Source: Chara braunii (lineage: Eukaryota > Streptophyta > Charophyceae > Charales > Characeae). From it: a stretch of DNA of 51,757 nucleotides. The notes beneath the pieces are model-generated. The model did not search any database. It saw nothing but the letters and a program-made list of their open reading frames with translations, and was not told where the DNA came from. Made by a program: the position numbers and the translations under genes. Position 1 is the first letter of the stretch, and every line of letters starts with the position of its first letter. Location: the NCBI GenBank assembly GCA_003427395.1, contig BFEA01000696.1:625094-676850 (forward strand), written 5' to 3'. Positions 41,529 through 50,805 of the stretch are shown one piece after another.

Positions 41529-41729
41529 TCATGACTTTGGCTGTGGAGTTTTGATGCCCATGTAGTTTTCCATCGCCTCTGTCGATTGCTTGCCGAACTG
41601 CCGCTGAAAGTAGCGAGCGAGAGGGTACATAGCTGACGTGATCAAATTTGCCGGCCGGGAGAAGGCCATGACCTCATACCACACCGAATCGTCTTCACGC
41701 CAATCGACCGCAAATCGCTCTTCGCCGGC
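41529..41729 (-). CDS. Last exon of a UPF0548/DUF1990-like gene, intact copy
   Basis: A 201-nt exon on the minus strand follows the acceptor ccttcttcag and encodes 66 residues in phase: AGEERFAVDWREDDSVWYEV, MAFSRPANLITSAMYPLARY, FQRQFGKQSTEAMENYMGIK and TPQPKS before TGA. The C-terminal half of UPF0548 proteins has the same AGEERF...VWY...FS(R/K)P pattern. Upstream exons on the minus strand should lie at higher coordinates, but I found none up to 46 kb. The exon may therefore be a stranded gene fragment or have a very long intron. Exon 1 of the family and its role are not visible. Confidence 0.65.
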   Translation of the reverse strand, partial: AGEERFAVDWREDDSVWYEVMAFSRPANLITSAMYPLARYFQRQFGKQSTEAMENYMGIKTPQPKS

Positions 41730-41873
41730 CTGAAGAAGGAAAAAGACAGTGACACATCATATCCAGTATTATGCATGGTAATGCGTCCAAAAACTTACTT
41801 CAGCAAAGGGACTTTTTCTTTAGTTTTTTTTTTTTTTTTGGGGGGGGGGCGGTGGGGGAGAAGCAATTTGCAA

Positions 41874-42216
41874 AATACCCCCATAAGTTGAGATACATGC
41901 CAAAATGCCCCTGAAAGATGCGGGTAGAGGGGAATGCCCTTTTGGGCCGAAATCTTTGTGTTCTGCCCCTGTCAGGCAGGTGTGCAACTTTGCAATCTGG
42001 ACTTCCCCGTTTGGGCCTTGGCCCCCTAGGAAGTACTGGGGCATTTTGCAAAGTTGCACGGTACCCGGTAGGGGTATATTGCAAAGATGGGTGTCCAGCC
42101 AACGCCAGGGGTATTTCACAAAATATGTTTTTTGTAAGAGGGGCATTCGTCTCTACCCACATCTTTTAGGGGCATTTTGGCATATATCTCAACTTCTGGG
42201 GGTATTTTGCAAATGA
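41874..42216. mobile_element. Foldback MITE with about 85-bp arms
   Basis: The left arm begins gcaatttgcaaaatacccc and the right arm ends ggggtattttgcaaatgatc. Arms pair through aaaatgcccctgaaagat and atcttttaggggcatttt. The interior repeats gtattttgcaaag-like phrases. No unique flanking duplication is visible because T runs lie on both sides. Confidence 0.75.
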
Positions 42217-42249
42217 TCCCTTCTTTTTTTTTTTAGGGAAAAAAAGATT

Positions 42250-43010
42250 CTGGGCTGCCAGCCAGGCCGCCTGCGTCACCTTAGTTGCTCAGGCGGCCTG
42301 GCCGTGCAACGGTCAGGGAAGGTCCCAACAAAAAAATAAAAAAGGAAAAAAATCCCAAAATTCCAAAAAAAAAAAAAAAACTGTGTGATGCGAAAAAGAA
42401 AAACTGAACATTTTTTTTTTTTTTCCTTCTTAAAAAGGGAACTTTTCAATTACAGGCTGGGAAATGCGCCCAGCGTCCCTCACATCAATAGCCACATCCC
42501 ACAGGGATGAGCCAGGCACTCTGGCCAGGCTTAAACCACTACTACGGTCTTCCCCCGAACACAACGCACCCTCATTTTGGCTGTATCTGGCCGGAAGTAT
42601 AACTCGTATACATTCATTTTTGGGGTGCGTTATGTTCGGGGGAAGACGGCTCCAGCCTTGCAGTTTGAAACTTGTCGCCACAAGACAACGCTGGGCTGCG
42701 CCGCAATGTCAAACGTTTTTCGCGCTTCCAGAATTTGAGGATCTGGGGCTGCGCCTGTCATCGATAAATTGGATCTGGGGTCGCATTTTCGTTTTTCGCG
42801 CTTCCAGAATTCAAGGAGTCAGGCCCACGGCCCAGCTGCCGGCCCAGCTGCCGGCCCAGCTGCCCCACCTGCCCATGTACTGGTGTTTTAACCCGACCGC
42901 AGCAGAAAATTTTAAAGTAGAACTTGCCTTTGCCAGCTCTCTGGAGATCAGTCCTTAAGTCACACTGCTGGCTCGCAGCCCGTAATAAAGCGACACCTCA
43001 TCTATAGCTT
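42250..43010. other. No gene; short repeats and one MITE
   Basis: The phrase tttttcgcgcttccagaatt occurs at 42717 and 42794, and ggcccagctgcc occurs three times at 42830-42865. A sequence around ggcctggcc...cagggaaggtccc at 42295-42330 resembles 44390-44425. Confidence 0.5.
42542..42652. mobile_element. Tiny MITE, CTACCGTCTTC family, copy 2 (GAACACAACG type)
   Basis: The left end ctacggtcttcccccgaaca and right end tgttcgggggaagacgg are inverted repeats. It is closest to 46362-46472. Confidence 0.75.
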
Positions 43011-43292
43011 CACTCTCTGTATGCACACTAGGCAGAGTTAGAAAGCCAACTCGTACTCCTTCAACTATCTAGTATTCATCTGCAGCTCCCCCTAATCCGC
43101 ATTGCGCCCATTATATGTCCATTCCATGTCTAGTTAAAAGATAAGAAGCATAGACATATAATGGACATATAATGAACATATAATGGACATATAATGGGCG
43201 CAGTCCCGATTAGGGGGAGCAGCAGATGAATACTAGATACTCGAAGCAGTACGAGTTGGCTTTCTAACTGTGCCTAGTATGCAGACAGAGTG
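43011..43292. mobile_element. Foldback element, 282 bp, about 105-bp arms
   Basis: The left arm (from cactctctgtatgcacacta) and right arm (to gtatgcagacagagtg) pair almost to the centre, through ctagtattcatctgcagctc and its inverse. The loop repeats catataatgga four times. No target duplication is clear. Confidence 0.8.
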
Positions 43293-43970
43293 CAGAGTTC
43301 AAATTCAGAAATGCATTAAAAAATCCACCTAAGTCTCCCCTAAGATACAGTTCCTTCTTCTTTTTCTTTTTTCCACAATTGGAGTGGCATACGTGACGTC
43401 CGAAGAGTCACTCCGATCCTATGAAGAGTTTCCCTATTCGCCCTATCCCCGTAGTCGACGCATATGTGGTCCTTCAAAGGTCGCACCAAATTGCCCGTAG
43501 TTCACGCATCTTCAGTCCTTCAAAAGTCGCACGAAAATAGCGAAGTACAAACGAATTCACAGATTTCTCAAAACATGATAAAATAACATTAAAACAAAAA
43601 ACTCCAGAAAGGATGCCAACGGTCGTCAAATTGGTTGTCTCCAAAAAAGGAGACAGCTAGCTCAACGGAAAGTGGCGAGGGTACGGGGCGTAGCATTCGA
43701 GAAAACGTCATTTTTGGAACTATTTTGTTGGAATAAGAAACCCGATAATATCTATTCACTTTTCAAAAAAGAGAGGACCGCTGGATGATTGCTAGGGCGT
43801 GCATCTCCTTCGTCGCCTACAGTCGCATATGTCGAACGTGGACCTAGCTCAACGGACGAAGTGGGAGGAGGACAAGAGTCACCAAATGCAAATGAATAAA
43901 AAAGACAAAAAAAAAAAAGAAAGAGTCCGCAAATGACTTGGCAAACTGGGCTACCAAGCCGGAGCCAAGG
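43293..43970. other. No gene recognised
   Basis: Two related phrases around cttcaaa(a)gtcgcac occur at 43472 and 43517. Otherwise unique-looking non-coding DNA. Confidence 0.4.
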
Positions 43971-44345
43971 TCCCACTAGCAAACAGGATAGGATTAAAGG
44001 TCTGAATCTGGACTCTTTTGCGGAACATGTCTAAGACAATACCTTACCTTATCCCAAGAGGCTCGACTCTTGCGAGAGCCAACGAAGGCCTCTAGCGAGC
44101 CTCTGGAGGCTCGCCGCAGAGTTGGAAACAAATATAGGAAACACAGCATGGTATAGACAATTTAGAGTTAGGTTTCATAAGGATAAATAAGCTCAAATTA
44201 GTTAAACGCAAGTCAACTTTGGAGACTTCCATTACTCCATAGGCCGTTGTGAAGTGCAGAATCTCAGGATAGATCTGCTGTTCTGCATCTCTGTCTAACA
44301 CACGTCCAGATTCAGGCGGTTATTCCAATCCTCTTTGCTAGTGGG
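43971..44345. mobile_element. CACTAGCA-type MITE, 375 bp
   Basis: The left end tcccactagcaaacaggata and the inverted right end (cccactagcaaagaggattg) pair for about 50 bp including gcctgaatctggac. The interior has no coding sequence. Confidence 0.7.
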
Positions 44346-44484
44346 TGCTCGCCTCGGGGGGCCTGGGTCACCGTGGTTGGCCTGGCGGCCCGGCCTGGCC
44401 GGGCAAGGGCCAGGGAAAAGGTCCCCGCAAAAAAATCCAAGAAACAAAATTGTTATGCAGAAAAAAATACACGGACAAGGCGAG

Positions 44485-44580
44485 GTCCCACTAGCAAAGA
44501 GGATTGGAATAACCGCCTGAATCTGGACGTATTTTACACAGAGATGCAGAACAGCAGATCTATCTTGAGATTCTGCACTT
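44485..44580. mobile_element. CACTAGCA-type MITE, left half
   Basis: This is a 95-bp inverted match to the right arm of the element ending at 44345: cccactagcaaagaggattg to gagattctgcac. Its own right end was not found. Confidence 0.65.
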
Positions 44581-44627
44581 TCCCGGCCGGGGACACCTCG
44601 GCTGACCTGGCTACTCCGGGGGCCAAG

Positions 44628-44775
44628 TCCCACTAGCAGCGTTGAGCTACCTCAACGCCTGAATCTGGACGTGTTTATGGAGACGTGCAGTTCAGGAAAC
44701 TCAACACCATTTCTGCACATCTCCGCAAAAGCGTCCAGATTCAGGCGTTGAGGTAGCTCAACCCTGCTAGTGGGA
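44628..44775. mobile_element. CACTAGCA-type MITE, 148 bp, both ends
   Basis: The ends tcccactagcagcgttgagc and its inverse gctcaaccctgctagtggga pair over about 46 bp. The copy is compact and well preserved. Confidence 0.8.
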
Positions 44776-44811
44776 CTTGCCCCCCAGCCATCACGATGCG
44801 GTATGGAGGAC

Positions 44812-44876
44812 ACGTAGCTCAGCTCAGCTTGTTGATATTGGAATCATACAGCTGCGCTGAGCTGAGCCGAGCTACG
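44812..44876. repeat. Short hairpin, 65 bp
   Basis: cgtagctcagctcagct pairs with agctgagccgagctacg around a 30-bp loop. Confidence 0.7.
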
Positions 44877-44891
44877 TTTTTTTTTTTTTTT

Positions 44892-45075
44892 GGAACTCGG
44901 GTCTGTACTTAAGCAGTTCACGGCTGTACCAACTGAGGGCGTACTCACACACTAGCACTGTGTTAAATGTACCTGACCGCATTTACGGCCGATCTTAGAC
45001 GAATCTGGGCGTAATTCCGTCCAGAAGTAAGTAAAAAAGTGGGAGTGTGAGTATGCCCTGAGCTAGACTCCTTGG
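44892..45075 (-). mobile_element. tRNA-headed SINE, truncated, A-box interrupted by a MITE
   Basis: On the minus strand, with the MITE at 44937-45058 removed from view, the head reads ggagtctagc, tcagttggtacagc, cgtgaactg ... cgagttcc and ends in about 15 A. It is similar to the SINE head at 31460 (gagctcagttggtacaccca, tgaactg). The body after the B-box is lost. Confidence 0.55.
44937..45058. mobile_element. CTCACAC-type MITE, copy 5, with exact TGA duplication
   Basis: 122 bp, GGGCGTACTCACACACTAGC at the left and GTGTGAGTATGCCC at the right, flanked by TGA at 44934-44936 and 45059-45061. It sits inside the A-box of a tRNA-like head, whose two halves rejoin correctly with one TGA. Confidence 0.85.
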
Positions 45076-45137
45076 TAGTTGACCATAGTTCAATTTGAGT
45101 TTGTCTCAAGTTTGGAGCGGGCCGAGGTTCATCGAGC

Positions 45138-45144
<7 letters not shown>

Positions 45145-45229
<85 letters not shown>
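45145..45229. repeat. (AG)n microsatellite
   Basis: About 42 AG units. Confidence 0.95.
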
Positions 45230-45231
<2 letters not shown>

Positions 45232-45693
45232 CTCGCTCCTGACCTTGTTAGAATTTGTTAGATTTGTTGATTGCTCCAATTTTTTTTTATTTTTTTTTAG
45301 GTCAACTGATCACCTATTAAAATGATTTCAAAACAAATTCGTTCCGAAGATCCCCTCTCTATCTTTGCCCCCAGAAGTATCTGCTCTGCTGGGAGGTTAA
45401 TAGCTAACACCCGTGTTTCTTGCGAACCTGCCATTTCAAACAGCCTCCTTAAACGAAAACTAGCTCGAACACGTGAACCAAAGTCTGCAAGGAACCAAGG
45501 TGAAAACACCATTCCCGGCATTATGAACGAGTCCATGGAAGTTTAGGTCTTGGAAGCATGTGTGTTCACTTGATTACAAGATCCAGGACACAGAGGGAGA
45601 TATCAGGAGCCAAATGGCATCTGAAAAACAGAGCCAGAGAGAACGAGGATAGGCAAAAAGGCAATCAGCACAAAGCCGAAATCTATCTGCTGT

Positions 45694-46123
45694 CTAAGCC
45701 TTGGCCTTCGCCGCCGGCTTGTCCTTATGCTTCCCAACCTTGCGTACCTTCTTTACGATCTTCTGCTCCTCGACAAGGAACGCTCTCACGAGACACGGTT
45801 AGCGCACATGCTGTTTTATCTCGATTTCCTTCACCTCTCCCTCAAACACGGTTATGGGACATCCTCCCACAACCTTGAGTACCTTCTTCACCACCGTATG
45901 CTCGGTTCACTCTCTTCTGTCTGAGGGACATCCTCTTGTAGTCCGTAGGACGCCTATGGGGTATCCCAGGAAGTCTGTTGGGACAATTGGAGCAAATGGG
46001 TCCCTGCCCTCTCTTCCCTGGGTAGTGGAATGTGAGACGCCCACCGGGCGTCTTGACCACTGGCGTCTGATTGGACTTCGAAGCGTACGAGTGCCGCCTG
46101 CGGTACGTTAAACGCTGCACCAT
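45694..46123 (-). pseudogene. RPL34: Ribosomal protein eL34 copy, rearranged
   Basis: The minus strand starts [20 protein letters not shown] and continues [20 protein letters not shown], a Cys pair (PICSNC), [12 protein letters not shown] and VNRAYGG, all hallmarks of eL34 of the large cytosolic ribosomal subunit. The end of the protein (VRAFLVEEQKIVKKVRKVGK then AKAKA and TAG at 45694-45696) is present but in another frame. Between them about 90 bp replace the VLSG.AVRER stretch and include a displaced near-copy of the KKV.KV codons. The span is 430 nt, not a multiple of three. No intron is obvious elsewhere. A short unspliced intron with a ctaac branch-like site is an alternative but would not restore the missing residues. 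Confidence 0.75.
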
Positions 46124-46249
46124 GGTTGCTATTTGGTGCTACACTGTTCTATGATCTGCTGAAGGCGATGCGGAAAGGAAGAAGTCGGCCGCAATGCAAT
46201 CCAGGCCGGCTAAAGCTATGGCGGAATGTGCGAAAGGGGGTTGCTCCAA

Positions 46250-46252
<3 letters not shown>

Positions 46253-46280
<28 letters not shown>

Positions 46281-46316
46281 TATTTTATTTTATTATTTTT
46301 TATTTTTATTTTTTTC
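46253..46316. repeat. AT-rich (TTA/TTTA)n microsatellite
   Basis: Runs of ttatt and ttta, flanked on both sides by the phrase ggttgctccaattt. Confidence 0.9.
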
Positions 46317-46361
46317 GGTTGCTCCAATTTGGAGGAGAGGCCTTCTGAGATTTTGTGGGAG

Positions 46362-46472
46362 CTACCATCTTCGCCCGAACATAATGAACCCTGATCATGA
46401 ATGTATAGAAGCTATCTTCCCTGTCCGATACAGGCAAAACGAGGGTGCGTTATGTTCGGGGGAAGACGGCAG
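46362..46472. mobile_element. Tiny MITE, CTACCGTCTTC family, copy 3 (GAACATAACG type)
   Basis: The left end ctaccatcttcgcccgaaca and right end tgttcgggggaagacggcag are inverted repeats, 111 bp in all. Confidence 0.75.
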
Positions 46473-46547
46473 CGGCCGGCTAGCAACGGCCAGGTTTTAC
46501 CTTGAAGTTGCCGTTGGCGGGATTGTTCCCCACTCTAGGCCGATATG

Positions 46548-46674
46548 GGGCCTCGCTGCACTACTGTACTCTCGAAATGTGCAAAACGAGAGTGAATCTT
46601 CCGCTAGAACATGGAAAGATGCACCGCCATGATTTTTGTCTTTTGTGCATGTCGAGAGTAGCGCAGCGAGGCCC
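46548..46674. mobile_element. GGGCCTCGCT-type MITE, 127 bp
   Basis: Ends gggcctcgctgcactactgt and its inverse (gtagcgcagcgaggccc). The interior phrase agatgcaccgccatgatttt is repeated at 46809 beside another right end (46846-46870). Confidence 0.7.
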
Positions 46675-46923
46675 TATATTTCACCAGCGAAACGCGTTGG
46701 CGCCATCCCAAGTTCGACGAATGCACAAAAAGACAAATAATATGTCCGTGTATCCGCCCCTCTTCTGGCAGAAGATTCATTCTCATTTTGCATAATCGGC
46801 AAGCGGGAAAGATGCACCGCCATGATTTTTGTCTTTTGTGCATGTCGAGAGTAGTGCAGCGACGCCCATGATATTTCACGACCACCACAGTTAACCCACC
46901 ACTGGTTAACGTTAGTCAATTTT

Positions 46924-47040
46924 ATACGAAGCTGACCTTTTGGCTAGAAATAGATCAAGTGCAGTGCATCTGTTCTGATCAGTTTAATATCTGATTCTAG
47001 CCGTCCATCGGACCACACGATATTAAATTATATAGCTTTG
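46924..47040 (+). pseudogene. U2 snRNA-like copy 2
   Basis: The sequence follows U2 through ccttttggcta, gatcaagtg, atctgttctgatcagttta, atatctgat, and after stem-loop IIa/b a well-conserved cacacgatattaaatta. It carries the same extra segment after GGCTA (gaaata) as copy 1. The branch-site pairing region reads gcagtgca instead of gtagta, so it could not work. Stem I (ctttctcgg) is also damaged. Confidence 0.8.
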
Positions 47041-47258
47041 TGGGCTTTGTCCTCATTGCTGTTTATTGCGTACTCTGTGTGCGGTCAGTTACTGCGTACT
47101 TTGTGTGCGGTCGCCCGTCACATATCATCCTCATATCATCCGATATGATGTCTAGGTGCAGAAGAGCCTAGGCTTGTGACACACTTTGCGAGGGGGACGC
47201 CGGTCTCGGTTCCAGAATTGTAATATGATTAAAAAAAAAAAAAAAAAGTCCGCAATGA

Positions 47259-48187
47259 TGGGTCTCGCTCCACTACTCTAGAAACCGGCCATTTCTTGAG
47301 CGCGGCACCGCTCCACTTAGAGGCTCGCCACACAGGCTGTCAGGCTGTCGAAAAGCGAGTTTTCGACAGTTTTGCATCGCCACACATACTGTCGACGAAA
47401 TCCGTTTCAGAATGTTTTCGACATGTGTCAGATTTGTGGTTTCGACAGCCCTGTCGAAACTCTCGTTTCCTCCCGCCTGCAGCTCAAGGATGTTTGACAG
47501 TGCGCCGCCGACCTTTCGAGAAACGCCTCCCATTTCCCATTGTCAGGGACAGATCCCTGACAGGTGTGCCGTCTTTTGTGACGGTTGCGCGATAGTTGCT
47601 CCAAATTCCCCTCGACAGCCTCGCCCCTCGACAGGCTGTGTGGCGAAGGGGGGAAAACTGTCGAAGAACAGGCTGTCGAAAATTTCCTGACATCTGTCGA
47701 AAATTCTCGACTTTCGACAGCCTGTGGCGAGCCTCTTACTCTACACGCTAGGTCTGGGGAATTCGGGTTCTTGAGCTGTCAGTATCTACTCACGAAAATG
47801 GCGAGAATAGAATTCGTCGTCGCTCCACTACCTCATGAAACACACTCACGAAAATGCATTTCTTGGGTTGTTGTCAGAACCTCCTCTTCCGTGGGACTCT
47901 TGACGTTTTGAGAGCTCCCGCCTGCAGCGGCGGGAATTTCAAGGGAGGCATCCAGGACCTTCGAAAGTTGAGCATTTTTTTGGAGGGCACCTGGAGTCTG
48001 GGCGGACAACAACGTGCTGGCCGTGTAGCTCTCTCAAAGAGCAGTCTGATATCCGCGCCGCCTTCTTGAGTTCGACCTTCTAGAGTAAGTGGAGCGATGT
48101 TCTCTTTTTCAGTCGTTTCTAGAGTCTGACAGCTCTAGACTAGCACTTGAAAATCTTCGAGAGTCTAGAGTAGTGGAGCGAGACCCC
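47259..48187. mobile_element. GGTCTCGCTCC-type MITE, 0.93 kb, host of a nested MITE
   Basis: Ends gggtctcgctccactactct and its inverse (agagtagtggagcgagaccc). Inner arms also share ctctaga/tctagag phrases. It contains the 416-bp GAGGCTCGCC element at 47320-47735. Confidence 0.75.
47320..47735. mobile_element. GAGGCTCGCC-type MITE, 416 bp, copy 1 (nested)
   Basis: Ends GAGGCTCGCCACACAGGCTG and its inverse, flanked by TTA at 47317-47319 and 47736-47738, a Harbinger-like 3-bp duplication. The interior is full of ctgtcgaaa/tttcgacag. It lies in the opposite orientation to copy 2. Confidence 0.88.
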
Positions 48188-48215
48188 ATGTCTCGTGACT
48201 TTCATGAGTGGCAGG

Positions 48216-48370
48216 TCCAACGAGCAAAGAGGATTATTGGATCAAACAAATGAATTTGGACACGTTTGTGGAGAGATGCGGAAAATTGATATACACCTCC
48301 TATTCTGCATCTCTGCATAAAACGCATCCAGAGTCAGAAGCATAATTCTATCCTCTTTGCTAGTGTAGGG
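48216..48370. mobile_element. CACTAGCA-type MITE, 155 bp, diverged
   Basis: Left end tccaacgagcaaagaggatt and right end atcctctttgctagtg are inverted, with cagagtcag/atctggac-type inner sequence replaced in part. Confidence 0.7.
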
Positions 48371-48421
48371 ACCTCGACCAGCGTGTTGTTCGCCTCGCCG
48401 ACAGTTCAGTGGTGTAGTGTA

Positions 48422-49341
48422 GGGGCCTCGCTGCACTACTCTTGAATCTTGAAAGTTTTCAAGAGCTCGTCTAGCACTGTCAGACTCTTGGATTCGCATC
48501 AAGTGCTGTCGTCGCTGCACTTACTCCGGACCCTCGACTCTCGTGATCATTCGCGACTGTCGGACAGACAGTACACGACAGTGCAGCGACGATTTGTCCA
48601 CCGAGACCGGAGGCCAACTCTCGAATTTGCAAACCGCACGAAGGGACCCGTCGGCCTCGTTTGAAAAAAAAAACGCTCCTGCAGGCGGGAACTGTGGAAA
48701 CTTCATGAGCTCGTCTGATGGGCCATTTCTTTCTGACACCTCTTGGAGCGCCGGACCAAGAGCAGTTTTCCACAGTTAGTGCAGCGACGACTCACTCTCG
48801 ACGTTTTCGAGAGTGAATCTCAGACTGACAGCTCTTGAATAGAAATCCAGGAAGCGGCATCAAGAGTTAGAGGCTCGCCACGCAGGCTGTCGAATGTCGA
48901 AAATTTTGGACAGGTGTCAGAAAATTTTCGACAGTTGGGCGGTCGAACAGTTTTCCCCCTCTTCGCCACATAGCCTGTCGAGGGGCAAGGTTTTTGGTCA
49001 TGGCCAGGCGGACGGGTGTCACGGAACAGTCCCTGACAACGCAAATTCGAACCTGACGCCGCAAATGTGAACGCAATTTTCGAAAGGTCGGCGGGCCACT
49101 GTCGAATTTCCGTCACCTGCAGGCTGGACTCTGGAGGAAATGGTTGCTGGAGGGCGGCTGTCGGAAGGAGGACCATTCTGACACCGGTCGAAAGTTTTTT
49201 GAGCCGCAAGTCTTGGAAAGTCTGTGTGGCGATGCAAAATTGTCGAAAATAGGGTTTTCGACAGCCTGTGTGGCGAGCCTCTTAGTGCAGCGGTGATGAA
49301 CTCTTGATTTTTCAAGATTCAAGAGTAGTGCAGCGAGGCCC
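48422..49341. mobile_element. GGGCCTCGCT-type MITE, 0.92 kb, host of a nested MITE
   Basis: Ends gggcctcgctgcactactct plus tgaatcttgaaa and the exact inverse, flanked by TA on both sides (48420-48421 and 49342-49343). It contains the 412-bp GAGGCTCGCC element at 48870-49281. Confidence 0.8.
48870..49281. mobile_element. GAGGCTCGCC-type MITE, 412 bp, copy 2 (nested)
   Basis: Ends GAGGCTCGCCACGCAGGCTG and its inverse, with TTA at 48867-48869 and 49282-49284. Its interior matches copy 1 read in reverse. Confidence 0.88.
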
Positions 49342-49360
49342 TACCGGTAGTTCTGGATAT

Positions 49361-49760
49361 CTCACCAGGAAGTGGCCCTTCTAGGTATGGAGATAAACCT
49401 GCTCTTTTTATGCATCTCTCAATAAAACACATCCAGATTCAGGCACTTAGTCCTCAATAACTCGTCCGAGATAAACGCATCCTCTTTGCTAGTGGGACCG
49501 CAACCCACTGTCAGGTGTTGTTCATCGATAGTTCAGTGGTATAGTCATCAAAGTCTCACCAGGAAGTGGCCCTTCAAGGTATCATCGAGATAAACCTGCT
49601 TTTTCTGCATCTCTGCATAAAACACATCCAGATTCAGGCACTTAGTCCTAATATCCTCTTTGCTAGTGGGATCTCAACCCACTGGCAGGTGTTTTTCACC
49701 GATAGTTCAGTGGTTTAGTCATCGATGTCTTCTTACCAGGAAGTGGCCCTTCAAGGTGCC
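49361..49760. repeat. Tandem duplication carrying MITE right halves
   Basis: Two units (49361-49554 and 49555-49731) and a partial third begin with accaggaagtggcccttc. Each full unit contains a CACTAGCA-type right end (to tcctctttgctagtggga) and the phrase gatagttcagtggt, which resembles a tRNA A-box but has no B-box partner. Confidence 0.8.
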
Positions 49761-49968
49761 ATGGCCAAATGCAAAGCTTGCCCTTTTCTTCATCGTTGAC
49801 ACCTCATGGCACTGCTGGCCTTTCTCCTTCTGCTGTCTAATCTGCCTCCCCACTTCTAATGCCCCACTGGACTCCAAGTAATTTTCTGTCTTCTCACTGG
49901 CCCGTACTCTCGTCTGCGACTTCGAAGGGGCTCCTGTCCTCCACATTGTCACATGCTTCATGGATACC

Positions 49969-50065
49969 GAACCTGCAGCAGCAGCACCGGCAGCAGCACC
50001 AGCAGCAGCAGCACCAGCAGCGGCACCAGCAGTAGCAGTAGCAGTAGCAGTAGCAGTAGCAGTGG
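49969..50065. repeat. (GCA)n / (TAGCAG)n microsatellite
   Basis: Trinucleotide gcagcac/gcagta repeats. The open frame across it on the minus strand (poly-Ala/Thr) is a by-product. Confidence 0.85.
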
Positions 50066-50240
50066 TTGTCTTCTCAGCTCCTGAGAGGCCATCGTAATCT
50101 TGTACATAAACAATTTCGAGCGGGTTTAGGACCCACACTGCAAGCGTATGTGCGCAAACACACACCTTTGAGCCCACCGCAATCGGCGTGGAAGGGTTTA
50201 CAAATGCCCATGGTAATTGAAATTGCCTGCTTTCGCCAAA

Positions 50241-50264
50241 GGGGGGGGGNGGGGGGGGGGGGGA
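50241..50264. repeat. Poly(G) tract with an N
   Basis: About 22 G with an undetermined base at 50250. Confidence 0.9.
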
Positions 50265-50470
50265 GAGAAAAACAGCAACAGGAGGCGAGATTAAGAATTT
50301 AGAAAGTCAATATAAAAGATTTAAAATTGGGGGAAAAAAAAAAAAGGAAGTCATTATAAACCATATATATACATATATAAGTAGATCTACCTACCGTAGT
50401 CTACCTTTCCCTGTCCACGGAGCTAACGGAATCAAACTTCTCTGCTCTGCTTTTGTAGCCTTGTCTGCAC

Positions 50471-50583
50471 CTACCGTCTTCATCCGAGTAGAACGCCCGG
50501 TCATTATATAGCTGCATTTGGCCCAACTTTCAGTCCAGATGCAGCGATAATGACCAGGCGTTCTATTCGCGTCAAGACGGCAG
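50471..50583. mobile_element. Tiny MITE, CTACCGTCTTC family, copy 4
   Basis: Left end ctaccgtcttcatccgagta; right end attcgcgtcaagacggcag. The interior tcattatatagctgcatttg and its partner match 51184-51300. Confidence 0.8.
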
Positions 50584-50629
50584 CCAGTATCGTAGCTTCA
50601 TCGTCGCTTTCAATTTGCATACCCGGCGG

Positions 50630-50805
50630 ATTTTTTTATTATTTTTATTATTTTTAATTATTTTTTAAATTATATTGTTTTTTAATTATTTTTATTATTA
50701 TTATTATTTTTTAATTATTTTTTAATTATTATTATTTTTTAATTATTTTTTAAATTATTATTATTTTTTAATTATTTTTTAAATTATTATTATTATTATT
50801 TTTCC
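50630..50805. repeat. AT-only low-complexity stretch
   Basis: ttatta and ttttaatta runs for about 175 bp, without a unit of fixed length. Confidence 0.9.

Larger units (their letters stand above)
40497..42104. repeat. Large direct duplication, copy 2
   Basis: This is the second copy of 18651-20355, without the adapter artefact and with scattered substitutions of the order of one or two per cent. It continues beyond the border into the complete right arm of the foldback element, so this copy is closer to the ancestral arrangement at the right end. Confidence 0.95.

Noticed and set aside
45079-45325. Arg-Glu repeat frames over (AG)n
   Set aside because: Microsatellite translation, no other support.
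49525-49560. Possible tRNA A-box (gatagttcagtggtatag) repeated three times
   Set aside because: No B-box or cloverleaf around any copy; treated as part of a tandem repeat.
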